Position numbers and translations under genes: made by a program
Assembly (NCBI GenBank): GCA_032209605.1
Contig: JASFXZ010000099.1
Span: 248,001-312,000 of the forward strand
Origin: Mactromeris polynyma
Taxonomy: Eukaryota; Mollusca; Bivalvia; Venerida; Mactridae
Direction of reading: 5' to 3'
Length of the DNA: 64,000 nucleotides
The notes under the pieces: model-generated
Told to the model about the DNA's origin: nothing
Seen by the model: only the letters and a program-made list of their open reading frames with translations
Databases searched by the model: none
Shown here: in pieces, positions 61,701 to 64,000 of the stretch
Layout: each line of letters opens with the position of its first letter
Position numbering within the stretch: position 1 is the stretch's first letter

Positions 61701-63780
61701 ATGTCTTGGTTGTCCGCAGTATATGTCTAGGTTGTCTGCAGTACATGTCTTGGTTGTCTTCAGTACATGTCTTGGTTGTCCGCAGTATGTGTCTAGGTTG
61801 TCTGCAGTACATGTCTTGGTTGTCTTCAGTACATGTCTTGGTTGTCCGCAGTATGTGTCTAGGTTGTCTGCAGTACATGTCTTGGTTGTCCGCAGTACGT
61901 GTCTAGGTTGTCTGCAGTACATGTCTAGGTTGTCTTCAGTACATGTCTTGGTTGTCCGCAGTATGTGTCTAGGTTGTCTGCAGTACATGTCTTGGTTGTC
62001 TTCAGTACATGTCTTGGTTGTCCGCAGTATGTGTCTAGGTTGTCTGCAGTACATGTCTAGGTTGTCTGCAGTACATGTCTTGGTTGTCTTCAGTACATGT
62101 CTTGGTTGTCTGCAGTACATGTCTTGGTTGTCTTCAGTACATGTCTTGGTTGTCCGCAGTATGTGTCTAGGTTGTCTGCAGTACATGTCTTGGTTGTCTT
62201 CAGTACATGTCTTGGTTGTCCGCAGTATATGTCTAGGTTGTCTGCAGTACATGTCTTGGTTGTCTTCAGTACATGTCTTGGTTGTCCGCAGTATGTGTCT
62301 AGGTTGTCTGCAGTACATGTCTTGGTTGTCCGCAGTACGTGTCTAGGTTGTCTGCAGTATATGTCTAGGTTGTCTTCAGTACATGTCTTGGTTGTCCGCA
62401 GTATGTGTCTAGGTTGTCTGCAGTATGTGTCTAGGTTGTCCGCAGTATGTGTCTAGGTTGTCCGCAGTACATGTCTAGGTTGTCTGCAGTACATGTCTAG
62501 GTTGTCTGCAGTATGTGTCTAGGTTGTCCGCAGTATGTGTCTAGGTTGTCCGCAGTATGTGTCTAGGTTGTCCGCAGTACATGTCTAGGTTGTCTTCAGT
62601 ACATGTCTTGGTTGTCCGCAGTATGTGTCTAGGTTGTCTGCAGTACATGTCTAGGTTGTCTTCAGTACATGTCTTAGTTGTCTGCAGTACATGTCTAGGT
62701 TGTCTGCAGTATGTGTCTAGGTTGTCCGCAGTATGTGTCTAGGTTGTCCGCAGTACATGTCTAGGTTGTCTGCAGTATGTGTCTAGGTTGTCCGCAGTAT
62801 GTGTCTAGGTTGTCCGCAGTATGTGTCTAGGTTGTCTGCAGTACATGTCTAGGTTGTCTTCAGTACATGTCTTGGTTGTCCGCAGTATGTGTCTAGGTTG
62901 TCTGCAGTACATGTCTAGGTTGTCTGCAGTATGTGTCTAGGTTGTCTGCAGTATGTGTCTAGGTTGTCCGCAGTATGTGTCTAGGTTGTCCGCAGTATGT
63001 GTCTAGGTTGTCCGCAGTACATGTCTAGGTTGTCTGCAGTACATGTCTAGGTTGTCTGCAGTATGTGTCTAGGTTGTCCGCAGTATGTGTCTAGGTTGTC
63101 CGCAGTATGTGTCTAGGTTGTCTGCAGTACATGTCTAGGTTGTCTTCAGTACATGTCTTGGTTGTCCGCAGTATGTGTCTAGGTTGTCTGCAGTACATGT
63201 CTAGGTTGTCAGTGGAGATATATAGTGTCCATCAACATAAATATATTTGTGATAAAACAGGTAGCTTGCATCATGAATACATTTTACGGGTTGGTGCAAC
63301 ATTGAAAGTAACACAAATTAGCTCGTATTAAGCTGAGATTTAACAGTTTTAATTGAGAGATTCATGCAAAACTATTGTAGTTGCAGTTAGACAGATTTTA
63401 ATTACAACGGTTTAGCATCAAATCCAGGAAATTATTACTGTATATTTCTGGGCACAATTCCATCACATTCATTAATCGAGAAGTGTCTTTTGGTGAAAAA
63501 TTCTGATTTTAGGTTCTCTTTTCATAAATCAAGGGGGACTTCTCTGGTGTTTGGAGAAAGTTTTATCATGCAGGATTTTGCAAAATAGATTCACTAGTAC
63601 TTGGTTAAAATGGACACTGCTAGTGGTAGTTGAACAATTTATAGGCATGTTGTTTACTGTATATGTGTGTAAAGTGATGTATTATAAAAGTTAGTAATTT
63701 ATGTTGTCTTATTCTGTTATGGCTTGTTTTGACATTTACAGAAACAAATCACTTGGTGAACCTATTGTCTCACAGCCTGA
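16418..63780 (+). CDS. MAPK8IP3/SPAG9: JNK-interacting protein 3/4 (JIP3/SPAG9/UNC-16 type), N-terminal two thirds
   Basis: Eighteen exons join in perfect phase into about 805 residues. All introns are GT-AG. The order is: RH1 domain (residues about 18-100; kinesin heavy-chain binding in the family), a long coiled coil (about 100-200), a Ser/Thr/Glu-rich linker (about 220-500), the TPELD block with GLIGDVD-like [11 protein letters not shown], a leucine zipper ([23 protein letters not shown]6/kinesin light-chain binding in vertebrates), a coiled coil, and the RH2 domain ([20 protein letters not shown]; binds Rab GTPases). These adaptors link JNK signalling and lysosome/endosome cargo to kinesin-1 and dynein. 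Compared with family members of about 1,300 residues, the WD40-like C-terminus is missing and must lie to the right. Several small exons keep the frame whether included or skipped. Confidence 0.95.
16846..17407. mobile_element. 544-bp MITE with 9-bp target duplication
   Basis: The element 16855-17398 begins GGGTAGCACGATTTACCACA and ends with the reverse complement (TGTGGTAAATCGTGCTACC). It is flanked by GCCTAGATT at 16846-16854 and 17399-17407. There is no coding capacity. The target length points to a hAT- or Mutator-type mobiliser. Confidence 0.9.
17399..17570 (+). mobile_element. tRNA-derived SINE, probably interrupted at its head
   Basis: Directly after the MITE the sequence reads like a tRNA head: TTAGCTTGGTTGTTAGAATG (A box) and GGGTTCAAGCC (B box). 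The MITE appears to have landed at or just before the SINE's start. The tail is not well defined. Confidence 0.55.
17700..19253. mobile_element. pogo-like non-autonomous DNA transposon, ~1.55 kb
   Basis: The inverted ends are CAGTAAAGTTCCGC (left) and GCGGAACTTTACTA (right), with TA on both flanks (17698-17699, 19254-19255). Subterminal copies of the TAATAAGACC/TTACGACC motif recur, as in Tigger-type ends. No complete transposase is readable inside. Confidence 0.82.
19455..19745 (+). mobile_element. degenerate tRNA-derived SINE
   Basis: The head GTAGCTCAGCTCGTAGGGTA matches an A box, and a decayed B box (GGTTAAATATTGGAACCC) follows at normal spacing. The 3' part contains TCAACTGACTGCTATGG and AACTGAAATACTG, resembling the tail of SINEs seen elsewhere in mollusc genomes. 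Confidence 0.6.
19772..20586. repeat. dispersed repeat with ATACGCCCGT ends, copy 1
   Basis: It starts TTTTATACGCCCGTTTGAAA and ends ATGACGGGCGTATTTTGTGA followed by CTCTTGTT. The interior carries a ~155-bp unit (AGAGTTTTCATCCGATCTTT, then TTACCAAACTTAGTGAAAAT) repeated imperfectly. A second copy lies at 40894-41487. A C homopolymer (about 19938-19955) sits in the extra left part. Confidence 0.8.
20587..22873. other. JIP intron 1, no feature seen
   Basis: AT-rich intron sequence of about 2.3 kb. I see no coding exon, transposon ends or RNA gene. Confidence 0.5.
22874..23207. repeat. 67-bp tandem repeat, 5 copies, each a hairpin
   Basis: Units start at 22874, 22941, 23008, 23075 and 23142. 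Each contains GACACTTTGTTAC and, 19 bp later, its reverse complement GTAACAAAGTGTC, so each can fold into a 13-bp stem. The first four copies are essentially identical. The last has a decayed right arm. Confidence 0.95.
23205..23368 (+). mobile_element. SINE 3' part
   Basis: The sequence GGCCGCCGTATATAACTGAA then ATATCGTTGAAAAAACAGCG and TTAAACCC resembles a very common mollusc SINE tail (CCGCCGT...ACTGAAAT...GTTGAAAAACGGCGTTAAACCC pattern). The tRNA head is not recognisable, so this is probably a 5'-truncated copy. Confidence 0.55.
23640..24546. repeat. 45-bp / 52-bp tandem repeat with higher-order unit
   Basis: Units read TGTATACTGTGAAGCATTTC then TCCTCCAAGGCTTCATTGGA and CGACT. A 52-bp variant has an added AGTTGTA. 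Between about 23820 and 24180 the two forms alternate, giving a 97-bp higher-order repeat. Outside that block only the 45-bp form occurs. It lies in JIP intron 1. Confidence 0.95.
24921..25041 (+). CDS. MAPK8IP3/SPAG9: JIP exon 2 (coiled coil)
   Basis: Acceptor TTTTTCCAG, donor CACT/GTAAGT. It encodes [20 protein letters not shown] and on to KNKNATDH, forty codons plus one base. It follows exon 1 directly ([12 protein letters not shown]), matching the coiled coil after RH1. Confidence 0.93.
25042..26541. other. JIP intron 2, no feature seen
   Basis: AT-rich intron. No repeat array or coding signal is supported. Confidence 0.5.
26542..26612 (+). CDS. MAPK8IP3/SPAG9: JIP exon 3 (coiled coil)
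   Basis: A 71-bp exon, acceptor TTATTATAG and donor GAA/GTAAGT. It encodes [24 protein letters not shown], the family's ...KKEYxxLHxRHTE segment. Confidence 0.92.
26803..27567. repeat. 51-bp minisatellite, 15 near-identical copies
   Basis: The unit is AGGATTGATGTATGGAGGGA then AACAAGCTTACCATCTAGGC and ATCTACATGAT. Copies differ almost only at ATGAT versus ATGTC. The unit is 17 codons long, which keeps two plus-strand frames open for about 260 residues. These are not genes. It lies in JIP intron 3. Confidence 0.97.
27660..27751 (+). CDS. MAPK8IP3/SPAG9: JIP exon 4
   Basis: A 92-bp exon after TTACAG, ending TCTAG/GTATGC. It encodes [20 protein letters not shown] and [10 protein letters not shown], corresponding to the TYVEHxER segment at the end of the first coiled coil. 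Confidence 0.93.
27859..28622. mobile_element. non-autonomous DNA transposon, ~764 bp
   Basis: The inverted ends CTGGAGCGCCGTTACAACGC (left) and the complement of CTGGAGCGTCGTTATAACGC (right) match over about 27 bp with a few changes. No transposase frame is recognisable and no clear target duplication was seen. Confidence 0.7.
28930..29672. repeat. 18-bp minisatellite
   Basis: Units of TTGTAAGGGTTTGAGGCA with GAGCCA and GATGCA variants and several 17-bp units lacking one A. Both frame-preserving and frame-breaking units occur. It lies in the intron between JIP exons 4 and 5. Confidence 0.95.
29750..29842 (+). CDS. MAPK8IP3/SPAG9: JIP exon 5 (31-codon, possibly cassette)
   Basis: The acceptor is TTATCCAG and the donor is CCAAT/GTGAGA. 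Exactly 93 bp, phase 2 in and phase 2 out. It encodes [20 protein letters not shown] then [12 protein letters not shown]. If the donor is not used, the frame reaches TGA one codon later (29843-29845 context). SRK-type residues occur at the equivalent place in vertebrate JIP3/4, but the rest is not conserved enough for me to recognise. Confidence 0.7.
30310..30742. repeat. 35-bp minisatellite, about 12 copies
   Basis: The unit is ATATGTATATATTTCTCAGA then TCTGAGTTGTGTATG. Each copy contains the perfect palindrome CTCAGATCTGAG, or CTCAGATCTGAA in some. It lies in the JIP intron before exon 6. Confidence 0.95.
31038..32452 (-). mobile_element. 5'-truncated non-LTR retrotransposon with 11-bp target duplication
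   Basis: CTTATGCTTAT occurs at 31038-31048 and 32442-32452 and brackets the insert. Read on the minus strand, the insert begins inside a reverse transcriptase and ends in a short AAGT tandem tail, as in several LINE clades. It inserted against the direction of JIP transcription. Confidence 0.93.
31062..32441 (-). pseudogene. LINE reverse transcriptase, truncated and broken
   Basis: The frame begins [20 protein letters not shown] and runs through reverse transcriptase blocks: [39 protein letters not shown] (motif A), then [10 protein letters not shown] (motif C) and QKTKSM. The C-terminal part includes [21 protein letters not shown] and GRPTTTWRR. The style recalls Nimb/CR1-type elements common in molluscs, but I cannot fix the clade. 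Defects: no 5' half, a TGA just before QGCLLSP (31962-31964 region), a second TGA in AQDR-GWKAVV, and FAED where the catalytic FADD is expected. Confidence 0.9.
33049..33329 (+). CDS. MAPK8IP3/SPAG9: JIP exon 6
   Basis: Acceptor TATTGCAG, donor ACAA/GTGAGT. It encodes [20 protein letters not shown] then [20 protein letters not shown], and a Ser/Thr/Asp-rich stretch ([14 protein letters not shown]). The SELSEL/DELSDV-type block followed by T-P motifs is also found in vertebrate JIP4. It has several SP/TP sites that could be MAP-kinase targets (inference). Confidence 0.9.
33992..34489 (+). CDS. MAPK8IP3/SPAG9: JIP exon 7 (acidic linker)
   Basis: A 498-bp exon, acceptor CTCTAATAG and donor CCTG/GTAAGT. 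It begins [20 protein letters not shown] and ends [20 protein letters not shown]. It is low-complexity, rich in S, T, E and K, and poorly conserved, as in this region of other JIP proteins. The SPLSP sites are possible JNK targets. Confidence 0.88.
34490..36082. other. JIP intron 7
   Basis: AT-rich intron holding one MITE (35363-35616). I see nothing else. Confidence 0.5.
35363..35616. mobile_element. 254-bp MITE with ~80-bp inverted arms
   Basis: The left end ATATATGAGCGCCGCTGT and the right end (complement of ATATATGAGCGCTGCTAT) extend as inverted arms for about 80 bp, including CAACCTCTTC and CATTTCCAGAAAACG. There is no coding capacity. Confidence 0.88.
36083..36188 (+). CDS. MAPK8IP3/SPAG9: JIP exon 8
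   Basis: Acceptor TATGTAG, donor CAA/GTAAGT. It encodes [20 protein letters not shown] then [14 protein letters not shown]. The I-x-x-TPELD motif is a conserved JIP3/4 block. Confidence 0.92.
36356..37532. mobile_element. piggyBac-type element, ~1.17 kb
   Basis: TTAA at 36356-36359 and 37529-37532 flanks ends that read CCCTTTACTGATCA inward on the left and CCCTTTACTCCATA on the right. TTAA targets with CCCTTT ends are the piggyBac hallmark. A 65-codon frame at 36733-36930 is not a recognisable transposase, so the copy is probably non-autonomous. Confidence 0.85.
37940..38025 (-). mobile_element. tRNA-derived SINE head (minus strand)
   Basis: On the minus strand the sequence reads GGTAGTGTGCTCGATAAGGT as an A box and GGGTTTGATCCCAC as a B box at the expected spacing. 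Pairing of a full cloverleaf is poor, so this is a SINE fragment. It lies about 40 bp upstream of JIP exon 9. Confidence 0.5.
38067..38152 (+). CDS. MAPK8IP3/SPAG9: JIP exon 9
   Basis: An 86-bp exon, acceptor TTTTTCAG and donor ACAG/GTAAAC. It encodes [20 protein letters not shown] then VDYGADIT, matching LFEEL...GLIGDVDEGAD of vertebrate JIP3/4. Confidence 0.94.
38861..38896 (+). CDS. MAPK8IP3/SPAG9: JIP exon 10 (36-bp mini-exon)
   Basis: Acceptor TTGTTTAAAG, donor TCAG/GTGAGA. Phase 1 in and out; it encodes [12 protein letters not shown]. No obvious vertebrate counterpart. Flanking phases allow clean inclusion or skipping. Confidence 0.65.
39474..40731. repeat. 37-bp minisatellite, about 34 copies
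   Basis: Units read GTTGGTACCAGACACGGTTA then TATACACAGAGCAGACA, with ACATAGC, GCATAAA and TATGCAC variants. Since 37 is not a multiple of three, a frame shifts at each unit and is open only over groups of three. It lies in the intron between JIP exons 10 and 11. Confidence 0.96.
40894..41487. repeat. dispersed repeat with ATACGCCCGT-type ends, copy 2
   Basis: Same family as 19772-20586. It begins TTTTTTATATGCCCGTTTGA and ends TATGACGGGCGTATTTTGTG then CTCTTGTT. Inside are three imperfect ~155-bp units with the word AGAGTTTTCATCCGATCTTT (41126 copy) and close variants. Confidence 0.82.
41488..42704. other. JIP intron 10, right part, no feature seen
   Basis: AT-rich intron sequence with no supported gene or repeat. 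Confidence 0.5.
42705..42740 (+). CDS. MAPK8IP3/SPAG9: JIP exon 11 (36-bp mini-exon)
   Basis: Acceptor TTTGTACAG, donor AATG/GTAGGA. Phase 1 in and out; it encodes [12 protein letters not shown], a highly charged insert with a casein-kinase-2-like SEDE site. Confidence 0.65.
42741..44329. other. JIP intron 11, no feature seen
   Basis: AT-rich intron without supported features. Confidence 0.5.
44330..44347 (+). CDS. MAPK8IP3/SPAG9: JIP exon 12 (18-bp microexon)
   Basis: Acceptor ACTCAACAG, donor TTTG/GTAAGA. It encodes V-SDNFF with G completed from the next exon. Vertebrate JIP3 has a similar short insert (VRDDFFG) at the same point, between the GAD block and the leucine zipper. That supports this tiny exon despite its size. 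Phase 1 in and out. Confidence 0.75.
44981..45038 (+). CDS. MAPK8IP3/SPAG9: JIP exon 13 (leucine zipper start)
   Basis: Acceptor TTGTACAG, donor ACAAA/GTATGT. It encodes [20 protein letters not shown], the conserved zipper start. Confidence 0.95.
45384..45440 (+). CDS. MAPK8IP3/SPAG9: JIP exon 14 (leucine zipper)
   Basis: Acceptor ATTTCAG, donor TCAAG/GTAAAA. It encodes [18 protein letters not shown], nearly identical to the vertebrate zipper. Confidence 0.95.
45791..45941 (+). CDS. MAPK8IP3/SPAG9: JIP exon 15 (coiled coil)
   Basis: Acceptor TTATTAATAG, donor GAG/GTTTGT. It encodes [20 protein letters not shown] then [20 protein letters not shown], a continuous coiled coil leading to RH2. 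Confidence 0.93.
46404..46594 (+). CDS. MAPK8IP3/SPAG9: JIP exon 16 (RH2 domain)
   Basis: Acceptor CACAACAG, donor AATTT/GTAAGT. It encodes [40 protein letters not shown] and EMIRASREH...SIWNF. This is the RH2 domain, which in vertebrate JIP3/JIP4 binds phosphorylated Rab8/Rab10. It is the most conserved part of the gene in this window. It leaves in phase 2. Confidence 0.97.
46595..47689. other. JIP intron 16, first part
   Basis: AT-rich intron. A SINE-tail-like stretch (about 46930-47010, with TCAGCTGACTGCCGTAAAAA) is the only recognisable item. Confidence 0.45.
47690..47866 (+). CDS. candidate alternative last exon A (hydrophobic tail)
   Basis: A good acceptor (TTTTGTATCATTTCAG) lies just before 47690. 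Entering in phase 2 from RH2, the frame reads [20 protein letters not shown] then [20 protein letters not shown], and ends IPVI before TAA. A strongly hydrophobic segment of about 20 residues is flanked by R-K and D. Unlike nearby intron it contains several CpG dinucleotides. It would give a membrane-anchored short JIP. T-rich introns can mimic such a segment, so this is only a candidate. Confidence 0.3.
48205..48286 (+). CDS. candidate alternative last exon B (short JIP)
   Basis: The acceptor TTGCATTTTTCAG is followed by TTTCAGTAATTTGG, whose first ten bases are the same as those of the canonical exon at 59747. In phase it reads [21 protein letters not shown] then YETQIV and a stop. FSNL matches the canonical FSNLF. 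No donor is evident before the stop, and AATAAA signals follow at about 48473 and 48776. It would yield a JIP with RH1, zipper and RH2 but no C-terminal WD40-like domain. Confidence 0.6.
48287..51429. other. JIP intron 16 middle / possible short-isoform 3' UTR
   Basis: The first ~500 bases would be 3' UTR of the short isoform if exon B is used. The remainder is AT-rich with no supported gene. Confidence 0.4.
51430..52249 (-). mobile_element. Tc1-type element, internally deleted, 816 bp
   Basis: The ends TACTCAAAATGCAAAAGAAA (left) and complement TACTCAAACGCAAAAGAAAG (right) are inverted repeats of about 33 bp, flanked by TA. Only the N-terminal part of a transposase remains. Confidence 0.9.
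51669..51989 (-). pseudogene. Tc1 transposase N-terminal remnant
   Basis: The frame reads [20 protein letters not shown] then [20 protein letters not shown] and [15 protein letters not shown]. This is the paired helix-turn-helix and GRPR motif that bind Tc1 ends. The frame leaves the family after about 80 residues and no DDE residues follow. Confidence 0.85.
52250..54180. other. JIP intron 16, no gene seen
   Basis: AT-rich sequence. I could not support any of the small frames here as coding. Confidence 0.45.
54187..55178. repeat. 21-bp minisatellite, left block
   Basis: Units of TGTTACATACTGACTGCATA plus C, with CTGTA and TGTAA variants. The array is cut at 55178 by a non-repetitive insertion and resumes at about 55660. 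Confidence 0.96.
55179..55659. mobile_element. CpG-rich insertion with long hairpin, unclassified
   Basis: About 480 bp of unique sequence inside the 21-bp array. It begins with a 44-nt inverted repeat (55184-55227 against 55257-55300, one mismatch) whose loop holds the palindrome AACACTGTCGACAGTGTT (55233-55250). A second inverted repeat, CAGCGGGCGACAT at 55570-55582 against 55602-55614, lies near the other end. CpG is far more frequent than in the flanking introns. TATAA near both junctions could be a target duplication. I do not recognise the family. Confidence 0.6.
55660..56686. repeat. 21-bp minisatellite, right block
   Basis: Same unit as the left block, somewhat more uniform for the ACTGACTGCATACTGTTACA form. 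Together the two blocks are about 2 kb. Confidence 0.96.
56687..58383. other. JIP intron 16, no confident feature
   Basis: AT-rich intron. One possible 12-bp microexon (57103-57114) is described among the findings. Confidence 0.4.
58387..58745. mobile_element. MITE with triplicated left end
   Basis: A 49-bp segment (CCAGGTGCGTTATTCACTAA then TACTGTAAGTCTGAAACTCA and CACTTGT) occurs three times in tandem at 58387-58525. Its reverse complement, diverged, lies at about 58693-58742 (AGTCTGAGTTTCAGACTTCA, ATGAATGAGGC). The whole looks like a small inverted-repeat element whose left end has been tandemly amplified. Confidence 0.65.
58746..59746. other. JIP intron 16, right end
   Basis: AT-rich intron ending in the acceptor of the canonical exon 17. 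No further feature. Confidence 0.5.
59747..59929 (+). CDS. MAPK8IP3/SPAG9: JIP exon 17 (canonical post-RH2 exon)
   Basis: Acceptor TTTGTATAG, donor GACTT/GTGAGT. It encodes [20 protein letters not shown] then [20 protein letters not shown] and [13 protein letters not shown]. FFSxLFSSS, KYxAPT and GDKSKAFDFL are conserved in vertebrate JIP4. A second AG six bases downstream (TTTCAG) would delete two residues in frame. Confidence 0.93.
60169..63213. repeat. 22-bp minisatellite, about 138 copies
   Basis: The unit is TTGTCTGCAGTACATGTCTA plus GG. Variants alternate TCTGC/TCCGC/TCTTC, ACATG/ATGTG/ACGTG and CTAGG/CTTGG. The left third is more diverged, with CAGTCAGG deletions near 60820. From about 61480 on, blocks of 66 bp (three units) recur, which opens all frames. 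It lies in the intron between JIP exons 17 and 18. Confidence 0.96.
63214..63741. other. JIP intron 17, right end
   Basis: Unique AT-rich intron sequence between the 22-bp array and exon 18. Nothing else is seen. Confidence 0.5.
63742..63780 (+). CDS. MAPK8IP3/SPAG9: JIP exon 18 (13-codon, possibly cassette)
   Basis: Acceptor CATTTACAG, donor CCTGA/GTATGT. It encodes [13 protein letters not shown] with a split last codon, phase 2 in and out, 39 bp. In phase with exon 17, but I recognise no vertebrate counterpart, so it may be alternative. Confidence 0.6.
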
Positions 63781-64000
63781 GTATGTGTTTTTAAGTTTAT
63801 ACTCTTTCAATACTACCTGCTTTATTTCTATTGGATTTAGTTTGCTAATTCCTTTCACCTCTCCCAGCTTTTACTGCTCTACTAACGATAACAACAAGAA
63901 GCAATCAGACAGCTGATGTGTAGACAATATATTTTGATCTGTAATATTTACTAGTGGAAGTGTAGGTCATGCAAACTCATTTCTCACTAAAACTTTGTTT

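Noticed and set aside
61435..62456. Frames of 100-230 codons on both strands
   Set aside because: Artefacts of the 22-bp repeat in its three-unit periods.

Overview
The window is nuclear DNA of an invertebrate animal, most likely a mollusc and probably a bivalve. The reasons are AT-rich intron-split genes with GT-AG boundaries, tRNA-headed SINEs whose tails resemble mollusc elements, many Tc1/pogo/piggyBac-type DNA transposons, and very long minisatellites. There are no bacterial operons, CRISPR arrays, rRNA genes or functional tRNAs. Almost every long open frame is a shadow of a tandem repeat whose unit length is a multiple of three.

Two protein genes can be assembled by splicing, and they are arranged head to head. 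(1) On the minus strand, six exons (16226..16040, 7529..7429, 6746..6674, 5698..5568, 293..205, 42..1) join in perfect phase into the N-terminal 207 residues of an AtuA/DUF1446-family protein with a mitochondrial-type presequence. The gene runs off the left edge. (2) On the plus strand, exons from 16418 to 63780 join in phase into about 805 residues of a JNK-interacting protein 3/4 (JIP3/SPAG9/UNC-16/Sunday driver) orthologue: RH1 domain, coiled coils, acidic linker, leucine zipper and RH2 domain. The WD40-like C-terminus lies beyond the right edge. The two ATGs are 191 bp apart. That interval holds a TACGCATGCGTA palindrome (NRF1-like) and a perfect GTCACGTGAC E-box (CLEAR-type), with YY1-like motifs beside it.

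The JIP gene shows likely alternative splicing: three consecutive phase 1-1 mini-exons (36, 36 and 18 bp), a 31-codon phase 2-2 exon, a 13-codon phase 2-2 exon, and two candidate alternative last exons just after RH2.

The rest is intron filled with repeats. Minisatellites take roughly 14-15 kb: 24-bp units at 519-5485, 67 bp at 22.9 kb, 45/52 bp at 23.6 kb, 51 bp at 26.8 kb, 18 bp at 28.9 kb, 35 bp at 30.3 kb, 37 bp at 39.5 kb, 21 bp at 54.2 and 55.7 kb, 49 bp at 58.4 kb and 22 bp at 60.2 kb. AtuA intron 1 carries a ~7.07-kb inverted-repeat element (possible Mutator type) with two pogo/Tigger elements and a Tc1 element nested inside. JIP introns carry a 544-bp MITE with 9-bp target duplication, a pogo-like element, SINEs, a truncated non-LTR retrotransposon with 11-bp target duplication, a piggyBac-type TTAA element, a second Tc1 derivative, MITEs and a CpG-rich hairpin insertion.
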